From: Sipunculus nudus | Lineage: Eukaryota > Annelida > Sipuncula > Golfingiida > Sipunculidae | Length of the DNA stretch: 64,000 bases | Direction of reading: 5' to 3' | NCBI GenBank assembly: GCA_026874595.1 | Contig: CM049311.1 | Span: 10,571,676 to 10,635,675, forward strand | Shown: piece after piece, positions 23,051 to 34,880 of the stretch | Layout of the letters: each line of letters starts with the position of its first letter | Numbering within the stretch: the first letter of the stretch is position 1 | Translations under genes and position numbers: made by a program | The notes under the pieces: model-generated | Seen by the model: only the letters and a program-made list of their open reading frames with translations | What the model was told of the DNA's origin: nothing | Database searches by the model: none

Positions 23051-23274
23051 CAGCAAAAGCGGATCCAAGGCGGGGGGGGGGGGGGGAGGGGGGGGGGGGG
23101 TGGCAGGGCTTCCGGACCCCCCCCTTTTTTCAGTCGCCGCAACCTTTTTTAGGGTTTCAGACCAATATTTGCGGCCTGGATCCCCCCTTTTAAAAAACCG
23201 TTGGACATTTTTCAGGTTCTGTCATTACTTTTCCTGGTTGGACCCCTCATTTTCCTAAATCCTGGATCCGAATC
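23051..23274. mobile_element. hAT-like MITE remnant, copy 2, with long G tract
   Basis: It begins 'cagcaaaagcggatccaagg' and ends 'cctggatccgaatc', so the CGGATCC core is an inverted repeat at the two ends. The interior matches 16791-16990. It holds about 29 nearly uninterrupted G (23072-23100) and nearby C runs, a strong potential G-quadruplex and polymerase obstacle. There is no coding sequence and no clear target duplication. Confidence 0.6.
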
Positions 23275-24173
23275 ATATAACCACTTGATAAGTTTAAAAA
23301 TCCAACAACCGTTATGCGTGGAAAAATGGAGTGAGGAATGACGTTATAAAGAGAAGAAAGGTGAAAAATATTTAAATATTAACGTAAATGCAAACGTATT
23401 ATTACAAATACTGTTCATAATAAATTTTTACACAAAATGAATATAACCAAATCATCAATATGCAAATATAACAATATTGATGAAGAAAATTTAATGCATA
23501 AATACATAACATGTACAGAATAGAAACCTTGTTTGGATGTTTTTACAAATTGATGCAATGACGTTTTTTCGACATCGTACAGATTCGATGGAAAATAAAT
23601 GTTTTTGTATATTCTTCAATTTGTACGAGAACATGATATTACTATATATTATATTCAGCATAGAAAATTAAGAAATCTTATTCAGATTTAAGGATAAAGC
23701 TTCTCATAGATTTAGGAACAGAGATTTAGGAACAGAGTCAGTCAAATCGGATTCGGCAATGATGCTTAAAAACAGTTCGCGTAAACATTAAATTGATACT
23801 AATCATATCTTTATAAATCACCTTTGTCAATAGATAAATGTCAATCTGTTTCTCCTGCAAAAGGGTCCCATAGATTTTTTATTATAATAAGAGTACAGAT
23901 GAAAACTGTGTCTTTGTGTTCTATATTTCGGCACCAGGTTCAAGTGGGCCGGGCATAAGAATACTCTTTTTAGTATCAATGTATTTATCCGGATGCATCG
24001 CGCATCGCATTTATATGACTTCACATAAAAATCATCTCTACACATCTCTACAAAAATGTAACATATGCATGTATATATTATGTATATGTTTAAGATCACT
24101 GTATTCACTTTATACATGTAAATCTTTTCCCTTTGATTATCTTTGTATAAATTCTCTAGGAATCGCATCGATG
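23275..24173. other. No gene recognised
   Basis: Very AT-rich. The 113-codon minus frame at 23827-24168 and the opposing + frame are composition products without splice or family support. Confidence 0.4.
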
Positions 24174-24182
24174 AACGAGACC

Positions 24183-25203
24183 TAGACTGGCCCAGTCAAT
24201 GAAATGGCTCTTTATTGTTACCTCTGACAGAGAAATCAAACGTTCTCTAACTCAGTCGTACTTAGTGTCGGTACTGCCACATCGCGGCAACTTATATAAC
24301 TAATTATCACTTTCTGACCCTCTTATTTCATCGACTGGTAAACTTGGGCCGAAACGGACAGTCAGAGACACATCACCGCCTCGCTGAACTAAGTGTGACG
24401 TAAAGGGTAATTATAGTGGTCTTTCACGGAATGTTTTTTTTTTTCAAAACCAACATGGTTAATTCAGTGACCGCCTATTGTCGGCTTCAAGCAGGATATG
24501 TATATTCTATTTAATCAGTCTTAATATTTGAGGTACTCGACTGTTTTGAGAACGGCAAGACTTTCAGCATTATATAAAACCCTCAGCCTCAGTGAGTCAG
24601 TGTGTCACCGTTTATCATACCATCGCTTTTCAAAGCAGGCCGGTTTTAAAATGTATCTCTAGCTCAGCCAATCAAGAGTGTCAAACTGTAATTCATGTAC
24701 CAGCTGACTGAAACGATGACGACGATCACTTAACAGTGGCAAGACTTGCAAGTGTAATTTGAACACTAACAAATCCACAGTACAAAATCGATGCGACAGT
24801 ATCTACAATGCATCTACATGTGGCCAATGGACCGTAATGTTCGAACATCAGAGATATATCTTAGGACACGAAGGTCCATGTATGGACTTTCTGAAAACAT
24901 GATGGCATTGCGAATGTTACTAAGAGGGTTGAGCTGTCTATTTGCCAATGTGACTGCTGTTAGCGTTCTCATAGCAACAATGCCATTCACAGGAGGCGTG
25001 ACGGCTTGATATGCAAATGTGAAGGAATCGTCAGGAGCCTTGTGACGCCCTATTATGCAAATATCAGGGATTCACCATACGGATTTTACAGGGCATTAGT
25101 CATAATAGCTAGTACCGAGTTACGTCTATCGTTACATGGAATCACGTTTTATTTTTAATATTTGAGTAGTAAAAGTAAATAAACTAAAGCCGAGGCAGGG
25201 CTA
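24183..25203 (+). mobile_element. Dispersed 1.0-kb element, copy 2 (family A, full length, 9-bp target duplication)
   Basis: Runs 'tagactggcccagtc' to 'gcagggcta' and is flanked by a perfect 9-bp direct repeat 'aacgagacc' (24174-24182 and 25204-25212). That fixes both ends. It matches 1624-2506 except for an extra stretch of about 136 bp at 24592-24727. Two ATGCAAAT octamers at 25011-25018 and 25055-25062 keep the same 44-bp spacing as in copy 1. Nine-bp duplications are known for Mutator-like transposons, but the long inverted ends expected of those are missing. A 9-bp duplication would also fit a retroposed sequence, though there is no poly-A tail. Class open. Confidence 0.85.
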
Positions 25204-25212
25204 AACGAGACC

Positions 25213-26099
25213 AGAAAACAAGACCGAACACGGATACTATTGATACCGTGTTTTGCTTAGGAAATATGAGATACACTCCTGGTAGATAAATAATAGACAA
25301 ACAAAAAGTTTAAAATTTAATACATGGCATATAATGATCCTGAGTTCATACAAATAGAGATACATTTCAAATAAATTTATATCCATAAACATAAAATAAC
25401 TAAAACATTGAAAAAAACTGTTAACACATGGATTTATACGAGGTTTGGATTCCTCCTTTATCAAGATATGTTTATATTGAAAATTTTCAAGGAATAAGAA
25501 TTCATTATATAATTAATCATTTATTAATATTCCTCACATCTTATGATAACTGCATTTAGATCATGTGTCAAGTTAACAGTACCATTGTGTAAGAACAGTA
25601 GCCTAACGATGTTTTACACGGCTGTGATTGTACATACCAGCTGCATACCGCTCTGTGCTAAACCACAGTCCAGAAATCTATAACTGACAAGTTGTTTACA
25701 CATGCAAGGCCATGTTTAGGGTTTCTTCGAGTAATGTCAACATCAAGTAAGTACTTTATATTAAGTACATTAGTAAGTATTTATTTCATATTTCGTATCT
25801 GAAATAAACTGCATAAACTTTAATTGTCTCATTATAATTAACATGAAAAGAACGATAAGTAATAATGAAATTAATAGTCCATGTATAGAAAACACACCAA
25901 ATTCCTATAAATTTAAGACAATGAAAATATCGCAACACGTATGGCAAAACGCTACCACATAGCACAATATAATGCAATACGAAATTTTCAGGTGACACCC
26001 AGCCCTTGTTTTCAATAAAGTCAAGTTGTCACATAAATATATTCCATAGTGAACCTATTAATTGTCTATAGTAAACGTTATTTTGATGGATTTATGATG
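25213..26099. other. No gene; contains family F repeat copy 2
   Basis: AT-rich DNA. 25500-25606 matches the repeat at 8955-9060 ('attaatcatttattaatattc', 'aagttaacagtaccattgtgtaagaac'). The minus frames at 25237-25464 and 25786-25998 have no support. Confidence 0.45.
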
Positions 26100-26900
26100 C
26101 TAGGGGTGCAATGAACTTTGGTAGTCCTCACGACGACCTTGGGCAATTTTTTAAATATGCAAATTAGGGCCTCCATTGGCGAAAATTCTATTTTCTGCAC
26201 TATCTCAAGAACTAACTAACATATCTTGTCCAAAATTGTGCCTAGACCTAGGTTTCCATGGCCGAAGATTCAATGAAAGAATATTAAGAACGACTTACGT
26301 TGTATTTAACATTTTGATATGCAAAAAGTCTACTTTCTTCAAAATCTCCAGAACTAACCAAAATATCGGGTCCAACACTGTGTTTAGACCTAGTTTTTTA
26401 AGATCAAAGATTTGAATGAAACAATATTACCAACGATTTATTTCGTTTTTTTAATTGTTATCATGCAAATTAGGGCCGGAATTGATGAAAATTATACTTC
26501 TTTCGATTTCTCCAGAACTAACCATGATAGCTGGTCGAACATTTGTGTCTTGACCTAGGATTCCATGGTCAAAGAATCGAATGAAAACATTATAACAACG
26601 GTTTAGTCCGTAATTTAAATTTTGTAATATGCAAATTAGGGCCGTCATTGATGATATTCTACTTTCTTCAATATGTCAAAAACTCACAATGATTATTGGT
26701 CAAACATTTTGTCTAGAACTTGGTTCTTATGGTCAAAGCTTCAAATAAAATTATGTTAACAAATGTTTAAAAATTTAACACGCAAATTATGGTCCTCATT
26801 GATGGTACACTCTTGTCTTCGATATTTCAGCTGGAATCCATGGTAATTTGTCAAACATGATATTCTAGGTTTTTATGGCCAAGATTGTTATAAGACTATT
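26100..26900. repeat. Small satellite, about five units of 141-176 bp, octamer in most units
   Basis: Each unit carries a version of 'atgcaaattagggcc..cattgatg', 'tctac/ttcttc', 'tctccagaactaac', 'gacctaggttt..atggtcaaag' and 'gaatgaaaa.attataac'. The octamer-like core lies at 26157, 26319, 26463, 26639 and 26780. It is an exact ATGCAAAT at 26157, 26463 and 26639, and a variant in the other two units. Divergence between units is high, so the array is old. The + and - frames inside are not genes. Confidence 0.75.
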
Positions 26901-28134
26901 GGGAATTTAAAAAAAATCTTCCACATTATCAAAAGAACTATCACGACTTAAGTTTTCACGGTTATTGATTCAAACAAAACCCTATAAATTAGATTTAAAG
27001 CATATTTTAATTAGGATTTGAAAAAAGACATCCCTCATAAGACATTCATTTATAAAACGTTGATAAATTGAAATGACTTGAAGTTAGCCCAGTGGCTGGG
27101 ACAACCAATCTAAATAAATATAAGCGGACCCCTACCATTAAAATCCATAGAAAAACCTTGTACTATAGACTATTCATAGGTACCCCCAACTGGCAACTCG
27201 ATTAATAGTTGGTTGCTAGAAAGAATACGCCCCATAATTTGGAACTTTTTCAGTGTCGAGCCAAAATAGGTGACTGCCTAGAATACCTAAAATATGAAAT
27301 GGCCACATTTCCAGGGCATCGTTCCCAGTTATCTATGTTTTGTGCATGTATGAATGAAAAGGGGGTAATAATGAAAGAATTTGATTAGGAAGGGGGTAAA
27401 CATGAGATAAAAGGTATATCTTGTGACATTCACGGTTATTGTCCGATGTACCACTATTTAATTGAAAGGCCCGATGAGGTGTACACGGTAGCAAAACAGG
27501 CTCCCCTCTATGAATATACAAGACAGTAGTTTTTGTCCTCATTTCCGAAGATTAGAAAGTCTGCCTATCATGTCAGGATGAAGGGCCAGTGGCAAGGAAA
27601 ACCGCACTGAAAATATGGGTAAAGATACGTTTTAACAGCGCCTCATCGCTTTCAGGTTTCGACTCGTATGAACGAAACCAACCTTTTAATATGTGCTCAC
27701 GTTAAAACGACATACATCATTTGCGAAAAAGACTCTGGTCTTTACGTGCATATTAGTAAATCTCCATTTCTGTATGATTTCTGCCTGCTGATGGTAACAT
27801 CTATATGATCCGTGATTCACAGCTTTGTCGTGCAAGTCACAGAAACGACGGCGGTAACCAGAGCAATGGGGTTTGTTCATATATTTTCTCATTGACCTGT
27901 TTTCTTTAGAATATATTTCTCACTTTGACAATAATTTGAAGAGTATCCGGTGTATATAGCGATTTGGTTGTAACTGCAAGAACGGCAATTGTGATTATAT
28001 CCTTATCATGCATTCACGGCCAAATTTTAGGAAATCTTTTGAGAACACAAGTATGCCCGTTTTCCTCTCGTTTTAAAGATTTAATATATTTTTTTTTACT
28101 TAAAATACATGTAAAACATTATGTTCATCTTTAG
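26901..28134. other. No gene established
   Basis: Minus frames at 27333-27542 and 27686-27892 read like proteins in part (the second has five cysteines). Upstream acceptors are purine-rich and poor, so they are not called. Confidence 0.3.
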
Positions 28135-28227
28135 ACCAATGCCGCGTGATGCAATTAATTTTTATAAGATGTATCCTGAATTAACTGAAGATCTGCTTTT
28201 AGCATATCCAGATTCGTACGAATTTGG
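28135..28227 (+). CDS. Candidate internal exon, 93 nt, phase 2-2
   Basis: Acceptor 'atgttcatctttag' and donor 'gaatttgg|gtatgt' enclose 93 nt (31 codons) open in one frame. It enters and leaves in phase 2, so it could be skipped without shifting the frame. The peptide is polar and contains 'INFYKMYPELTEDLLLAYPD', natural in composition, but I do not recognise it. The donor runs straight into a (TG)n(AG)n microsatellite. No neighbouring exon could be attached. Confidence 0.32.
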
Positions 28228-28234
28228 GTATGTA

Positions 28235-28287
<53 letters not shown>
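28228..28287. repeat. Compound microsatellite (TG)n(AG)n
   Basis: 'gtatgtatgtgtg...' passes into AG repeats ending at 28287. If the adjacent exon is real, this repeat forms the first 60 nt of its intron and includes the donor. Confidence 0.95.
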
Positions 28288-28290
<3 letters not shown>

Positions 28291-29248
28291 AAAATGTAAA
28301 ATACTTTCTTATCTTGTCATTTAATCTTATTATATCCTTAACATTTTATTCTAACATACCTTTCAAGTATTCTAATGGGCTAATAACGTTTACAATAAAT
28401 TAAACCCATGCAACTAATTACAAGATGACTAGGCATGTGTACTCTGATCCGCTGAATTCTCCGTAGTTACAACTACGCAGTTACATATTCTTGTTAATAT
28501 TCTAAACTTCTCCTTTATGCCGCATCCTTTATGTGATAGACGCATCATCCGCTGCTTAATAAAGCCGGTCATGCGGCAGACGGTACGGGCCTGTTGGACA
28601 TGGCATCTCGGGAACGCCTACATTAGAGGCAAGGCGTCAGTCCGTTGATGAACACTTCCATTCCGGGCCCTGGAGCTGCTAGATCCTCGCGTGATGCTTA
28701 ACGAACATATGATGGCATAATAAGAAGCCAAGAACGCCTATAAAACATTAGCCAGGCCAAAGAGAATGGAACTTGTAGTGTGCAAAGTGGCCGCCGGCAT
28801 GGAGTCGCCACCTTTACTCGGTCCACCCCCGCACCCACGTAATAAAAGCATCCGACCAAACTTTGACGGGAGCTCATTGAGTATTGTCTGAGCCAATAGC
28901 AGGCTGGTATCGACCTGAGCCTTAATCTATAAGTTTGCCGCACCGGACCCGGCAGCACACAAAATGATAGTGACAATTGCTGCGGCGAAACCAGATAGTA
29001 ATTAAGACGGATTTACACGACCATTTTAATGTAATGCCCGTGACTCAACCGTCAAGCGCGCCCGAACGGAAATGGGGTACCACAGCTGAGAAGACATCAC
29101 AATTAAAAGCACACGGAACCAATACGGTAGTTTGACTTGGTTCTTGATACACTGCGTCACTGTGACTTGTTCTAGCGACGAGGAGACGCTAGCTGCCGGG
29201 CCAGCGAGTGATTAGCTGAATTACATATAGACAGGTGAGGTTGGACAG
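28288..29248. other. GC-richer stretch, possible promoter/5' region of the 29.2-kb candidate
   Basis: From about 28540 the sequence is richer in GC and CpG than most of the window. The minus frame 28698-28976 (92 codons) has no family or splice support. There is no clear TATA box next to 29249; 'acatata' lies at 29223-29229. A donor-like 'gacag|gtgagg' at 29234 could end a non-coding first exon. Confidence 0.25.
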
Positions 29249-29404
29249 ATGAAGACTGTTAGTGACTGGGCAGACTGCGGCTCGGACGTCATGCGATTAA
29301 CTCTGTGTTCTCTCATGGCCACAGCCTGCTGCGCACAACTTGTCGGTGAGTCTTCTCCTTAACATAAACCCACATTCTGTATTGATGATGATATAATGAT
29401 TATG

Positions 29405-29464
<60 letters not shown>

Positions 29465-29594
29465 GTCTGTCACTCGTTGCCTTTCCCGCCAACACTGCTC
29501 ATTTGTATATTATCTATTATATTTCATTCTATTTATCTTAACATGAGATCCCTATTTTTAACATTTCCCCTCCCCAGGTAGACCGTTGTATTGA
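29249..29594 (+). CDS. Candidate two-exon gene for a very short secreted peptide
   Basis: Two in-frame ATGs (29249 and 29291) follow an in-frame TAG. The second opens 'MRLTLCSLMATACCAQLV', a signal-peptide-like sequence with an A-C-C-A cleavage context. The exon ends 'cttgtcg|gtgagt' at 29345, in phase 1. A very strong acceptor, 'ttaacatttcccctccccag', at 29577 starts a second exon. Joined, the frame gains only five residues before TGA at 29592-29594, and AATAAA follows at 29597. The predicted product is 24-38 residues. The 232-nt intron holds a (TA)26-like run. Exon 1 may really join another acceptor further on, in which case this is the start of a larger secreted protein. Confidence 0.28.
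29411..29462. repeat. (AT)n microsatellite
   Basis: Uninterrupted AT repeat, lying in the proposed intron of the 29.2-kb candidate. Confidence 0.97.
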
Positions 29595-29815
29595 ATAATA
29601 AAAATCCGCAGTCCACATGACTGAAAACATCAAGGTGAATAAACTAATGTACCGACTGTGCTAATCAATCTATCCGGGAAATTCATTCTGTGTTCTTTTT
29701 ATTTTATCTAAAAAGTGGAATGATAAATAAAAAAGATAATATTATCATACTCTACAGACCTGTGCTCTTCTTCCGCGTCCTCAGCCGGCAGTGATGACGT
29801 CATTGTGTGTCGGAT

Positions 29816-29820
<5 letters not shown>

Positions 29821-29859
<39 letters not shown>
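29821..29859. repeat. (AT)n microsatellite
   Basis: Uninterrupted AT repeat in non-coding DNA. Confidence 0.97.
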
Positions 29860-29863
<4 letters not shown>

Positions 29864-30042
29864 GCGTGTAATGTCATTAGTGGGCAACGTGGCTTGTACG
29901 TGGTAGTCATTAACGTGTCATATAGCACAGATCCAGGGTCCAAAGAAGATAATGATTTTCTCATTGTTAGCGGTGCCACAGATAATTATATATACGTTAT
30001 GCCCAATACACTGATTATAGATAAGTTATGTTAGCGAACGTG

Positions 30043-30079
30043 TGTGTGTATATATATGTGTGTGTTTATATATATATAC
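30043..30079. repeat. Mixed (TG)/(TA) microsatellite
   Basis: TG and TA runs directly abut the solo LTR that starts at 30080. Its last four bases 'atac' serve as the left target duplication. Confidence 0.85.
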
Positions 30080-30907
30080 TGTCACGGAACCTAATATCAA
30101 CAGATCACGTATGCGTGATGAACATAAATTTTGTAATGGAGATTTAAAAATAATCAGATTCTGTAACACTAGGCAGCGTGAAATGTCTAGGGGAATGAAT
30201 AAATAAGTCCGTGGTTTTTTGTTAACAAATAACTATAATTTATTCTTATTACAACCCTAACATTACAATATACTAAATCAATACAATTACACAGTACAAC
30301 AACAGTATAACAGCAAATCAATATTATCACACAGCCTAATAAACAAAGTGCACAGTACCTGGATACCACCACTGTCACAGCGACAAGTTCTTTAAAATGT
30401 ATAAGCCCGACGAACAGTTCACACAAATTCTCTCGGAAAATAACAGTCTAATGTAAGGCTCTTGTAACAATCCCGAAAGTAAACTGAAGATCAATATGAT
30501 TCGTCACAAATCCAGAAGAAAATCTATAATTGCCGCACTTATCGGAATTGGTCCCACAAACTGACATACACGCTTCTGTGTCCGCTGGAATATTCTCTCA
30601 CCTCTCTCATGGCTCTAAAACACCGCCCCCTATTTATAACTTCTCACCTCTAGCCGAGAACCTTCCACTTCTCGAACAGTCTAAAGAATCTAACATAATA
30701 CACAATACACAGGCGTTACAGGAAAGATCTAGAAAACGAATGCCGTGTCTCTACATATCAGACTCGGCCAGGCGAGAAAGCCCGAAGCTAGCATGACAAA
30801 GAGAGTTCAACCAGTACGGATTAACTGAGAGTGCAACACCCGGCCAGGCGAGGCCGCTACAACACGAGTTACGCCCGGGTCACACAATAAAAAAGACATC
30901 TGTAACA
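30080..30907 (-). mobile_element. Solo LTR (family B), sense on - strand, intact target duplication
   Basis: On + it runs 'tgtcacggaacctaata' to 'catctgtaaca', with 'atac' on both sides (30076-30079, 30908-30911). It is about 828 bp and close to the 58835 copy along its length. In the sense direction it shows 'gttataaatagggggcgg' (TATA region, + 30642-30659) and then AATAAA ('gaataaattatag', near + 30240). It ends 'ccgtgaca', so the last base pairs of its terminal repeat have mutated by one base. No internal sequence remains. Frames inside are not genes. Confidence 0.88.
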
Positions 30908-31388
30908 ATACATATATAAACAGTGAGACAACTTATTTATTCTATATCAAAGGTGTTACTCTTATTCTTTACCTTCACTTCCACTACAGACTAACACGGC
31001 TATACCATTAATTATTATTTATAAAGAATGTGCGCATTTTCCATATTCAGCGAGGGTATTAATGGTCTTTTGCACTTAAATATGTCTTAGGACTTTTGAT
31101 AGCACGGGTTTAAAGGCTGGACCGCCATCACTTTAAATGTACATTACTACAAATACTGTTGTATTCTGAAGTGTGGTATAACAGAACCTTATTGTATGGC
31201 TGAATATAGAACATTTTCGGAATTCGTCGAAATGGCATTCTTGGTAACTAGAAGAATTGCCTATCAGAATTCAGAGTTTGAGCTTGAACCCTAAAAAAAT
31301 ATCAAGAAACAAGACTGACCTGTTTCACTTTATTACTAGGCTATATCAGCAGTAGCATGGTAGAAACGACTTTCTGGATTTCTATTTA

Positions 31389-31708
31389 CTACTGGGGTTG
31401 GCATGGTGGTACTTCTGCCCCTCCGACGTTAGAATCTTCCGAGATGTCAAGGTAGTATGACATATCGTAGCCATTTGTAAGACCTATCGGTGCCAAAAGA
31501 AAGCCTACTGCAGATCCAGGTGTTTTGAATCCTCGTTTATTGGATTTGAGATAGAAAGAACTGAACGTATGTCCATTCTTAGGCACTAGTCGAGTAAAGA
31601 TTATATCCATGTAATTCATATACCTGTCTTGGAATATGCTGTTTAAAAGTTCGATCATGCAAAACTGAGACAGTTTATCTTCTTCTTTCTCAGATTTAGG
31701 TCCTTCAT
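31389..31708 (-). CDS. Candidate terminal exon, 106 codons, with polyadenylation signal
   Basis: On the minus strand, 'tcgcttgcttgttgcacatag' is a usable acceptor. An open frame then runs to TAG at 31389-31391. AATAAA follows about 55 nt after the stop (+ strand 'tttatt' 31329-31334), as expected of a last exon. The peptide begins acidic ('EGPKSEKEED'), has a mixed middle including 'YMNYMDIIFTRLVPKNG', and ends 'VPPCQPQ'. No domain is recognised. It enters with 2 nt (phase 1), which is compatible with the candidate exon 40780-40848 (-). The frame length alone is within the tail expected by chance in 64 kb. Confidence 0.3.
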
Positions 31709-31941
31709 CTATGTGCAACAAGCAAGCGATTGCATCTCAGTGCCGACCTTGGCCATGCGTGCGGATAATTTGCGGTTAATTTCCTCATTAAATTTGGTTT
31801 AATCTATAAATGCTCGCTTGCAATAACACTTTCTGTTCATATATACAAATCGTACATCTGTTCACATCACACAAGATACATTATAAGTAGACATACATTA
31901 AAATATTAAACTGTTGCATCTCCTGAGGTCGTAAAAATACA

Positions 31942-31943
<2 letters not shown>

Positions 31944-31984
<41 letters not shown>
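31944..31984. repeat. (AT)n microsatellite
   Basis: Uninterrupted AT repeat. Confidence 0.97.
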
Positions 31985-31988
<4 letters not shown>

Positions 31989-34612
31989 ATCAGAAAAATT
32001 ACCAATATACTACTTACATTTGTAATTTACATGTATAATATATATATACTCACAGTAGTAAATTTCATTATGCGAGTTTGGCTTAAGTTAGAACCCGCTG
32101 TGGAGGTGTTATTTATTATATTTTAGACCAGGCGGTGAGTAATACCGCTTCTGCACAGGCTATATCAATAAAGCCGCCCACTAATATGAAAGAATAGCAA
32201 CACATTGTTCTTTGATCGGTGCATGACACCCTCAGTTTGCCACCTCTCGTAGATAAATGCTACTCAATGATCTAAAAAAGATCTAGTTTCCTAAAATAAC
32301 TCGCGGGCCGTGGTTTAATGCTTTGATGGCTCCGCAGTATTGTTATTTTTCTCTTGTGTCATTTGTACTGGTATCGGCAATTGGAACAAAAGAATGTTTA
32401 CTTTAACAGCTTTTACATGTACCTTGTATCCATGCAACATCCAGGAGAAGTAAAAATCAAGTTAGCCAGCATTATCACTGACAGCGTTATTTAATAGGTT
32501 AATCCTTTCTTTTGTCTACACAGAGCTGCATATATAGTAATCATTCAATATAGCAAATACCACTTGGTCAAAGACAGTTTCTTTTTAATATGCTTTAAAT
32601 AAATACCAGATTACGGTCGTTAAAAGTATGCAATGAATAGAGCTGGGTAGGTCGCCCTGTTCAGGTGTTGCGATACTCTAAATTCGATATCCGGTACGTA
32701 TTGACGATACGCTCTAACTTTCTTTGTATATCATTTTCTGAATAAAGCACGTAGCATAAAATGTTTCTTACTTTTATCAATATACAACATACTTATTGTT
32801 TTGCATTTTTGTTGACATTATACAGATAAAAAAGCCCAGTTTATAAAAATGATAAAAAATCGTTATTTTTATATCACGTCATTTCAACCAGCATTTTTTT
32901 TCTTTAAAAAAAGCTAGAGCAAAAACCACTTTAAATTGCTCTTTTCTTTTTGGGGTTGGATAAGTAATCATTTCAAGGGATGAGCCCAATTTGTTGCAGT
33001 CCTTAGATACGTAATGTGTTGGCAGAACCATTTTCCAAACCCTTTTTCCTAAACCTCATTTACTGAATGGACCACTCAATATTAAAATAGCGATCTTGTT
33101 TAAGCCTTTTGCACTCCCCTTTATACCGTCACGAAATTACAAAGTTTTTGCATATTTCCGTGAATATGAATCCATGAATCAATCACCCTTTTCTGCGTTT
33201 ATTCGATTTTCCCAAAGTCTTTGACCATTTATTTGTTCTGATGTATAAACAGAGTAACTTTTGAATGGTATCAAAGCACCTCGAGAAAATGTTGCGCTAT
33301 TTTTTAATAAAGTTTAGGTAAAATGAAAGATGTGTTGTGATCACAAAATAAAAAAAAAATGATTAATGCAATACGTAATTTGAGTATCGATTTCCAAAAT
33401 ACCGTCAGTAATTATGGGCCTCACGCCAGTAATCAATGACCTCGCTTTAGCGGGGGGAGGGGTGGGGAGGATGGGAGAGGGGCATGGGGACATGTACGTC
33501 TCACCTGTAATTGATGGGGACAAAGTAAAACTTTACCACATATCTTAGCCGCTGTCCGTGAGTTTGGTCTTTATAAGCATGTCCTTATCTTGTATGTGTC
33601 ATTTTCTTTTTGTATTTATCCATGGTTGAAAAATGTCATAACTCTTGAACGTAGCGTGTGGTGTGGGTGTACTTTCACCAGGTAAGCTTTGTAATGGCAC
33701 TCTAAACGTCTGTCTTGAGTGTTTCATGATGAAATTCACTTGGAACTAAATACCAAACATAAACATGCGCACCTAAAACATTATAGTTGCATTGTTTGAG
33801 ATGTATTCCAGCTTAATCGTTCAATGTTTTGTTACACCTAATTATTACCAAATGAGTGCCCCCACGTATCATTTTAAAACACTATTGGACTTACGTCATT
33901 TCACAATGCACAGAAAAGGACTCGCAGGAGTTCGGCTCTGTTAGTTTGTTAGGGTTTGTGCCTAGGCATAGCAATCTTAGCCCCACCATACATCCAGGAT
34001 TTTACATTCACCATGGGGAAGGTATAAATCTAAAGATTGCAGTGTAGCCCGTTCAACTATGTTGGATAAGAACTGTTTCAAAGCAAATTACATGGACATG
34101 GATGTTCTTGTGGTAAAAACTTCATGGTATAACTAATATTTTGTATGCATGTATATGTGAAATGTAAACAGAAGGTGTCTGACAGTTCAGACAAATAGTC
34201 CCGGCAATTCCGAACCCCTAACTGGAAGACCTCTGGCGGAGGAGTGGTATGAATTATAATTAGTACATTTTCCTGCCCTTGACAGTATTATAATTAAATT
34301 AGCAGCGGTTGTATGTATCTCAAGGACATACTTGAAGGATATACCTTCACTGGAGTACATGTCGGCTGACATGCGCATGTACATTCGCCTTTTCGGTGTC
34401 TGTACAAATACAATCTACCTGCCAAATAATGAATATTAAATGTACATACTGAAGAAAATGAAAGCCAGTCCCCAAAGCCATTGAATTATATATATATTTT
34501 TCAAGTAGCAGGTTTTTATACTATATCCCTTCTTCGGAATCACTTGTTACAACATCCTTAATAACTGGTATGTGGTAGTCGATATTAATAAATCAATTCA
34601 TGACCATTGTTA
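31985..34612. other. No gene recognised
   Basis: A minus segment at 32054-32097 sits between an acceptor and a good donor (GTGAGT), but it is only 44 nt and phase-incompatible with its neighbours. A G-rich stretch lies at 33450-33490. The 32640-32720 stretch ('gagctgggtaggtcgccctg...gcgatactc') may be a worn dispersed repeat. Nothing firmer is seen. Confidence 0.3.
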
Positions 34613-34880
34613 CCCCTCCAATGGGCGGGTGTTATGTTTTTGCCGGCGTTGCTTTGTCTGTTTGTAACATTACTCAAAAGGTTATTCACGAATGTTGATA
34701 CAATTTCCAGAATAGCTCGGCAATGATATTAACAAGTGAAACAATTTTGGGGGTGATCCGGATCAACATATGGATTCAAGATTTTTTAAAGAAAAATTAC
34801 TGCATTTTCTGAAAATGCTATATGGGGGCAATGAACTGCCTTGGCGGAGATCTCAGCTCTCTGAGTGCTTTTCTAGTTTC
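34613..34880 (+). repeat. Dispersed marine-invertebrate-type repeat
   Basis: It starts 'ccaatgggcgggtgttatgttt', passes 'acaattttgggggtgatccggatc' and 'ggattcaagattttttaaag', and ends 'ccttggcggagatctcagc' and 'ctctgagtgcttttctag'. I recall near-identical text dispersed in many bivalve and cnidarian sequences. That is memory, not a search. It is non-coding. A partial relative of its head lies at 12915-12995. Confidence 0.5.

Noticed and set aside
27686-27892. Cysteine-containing minus frame, EGF-like at first sight
   Set aside because: Spacing does not fit an EGF domain and the upstream acceptor is purine-rich.
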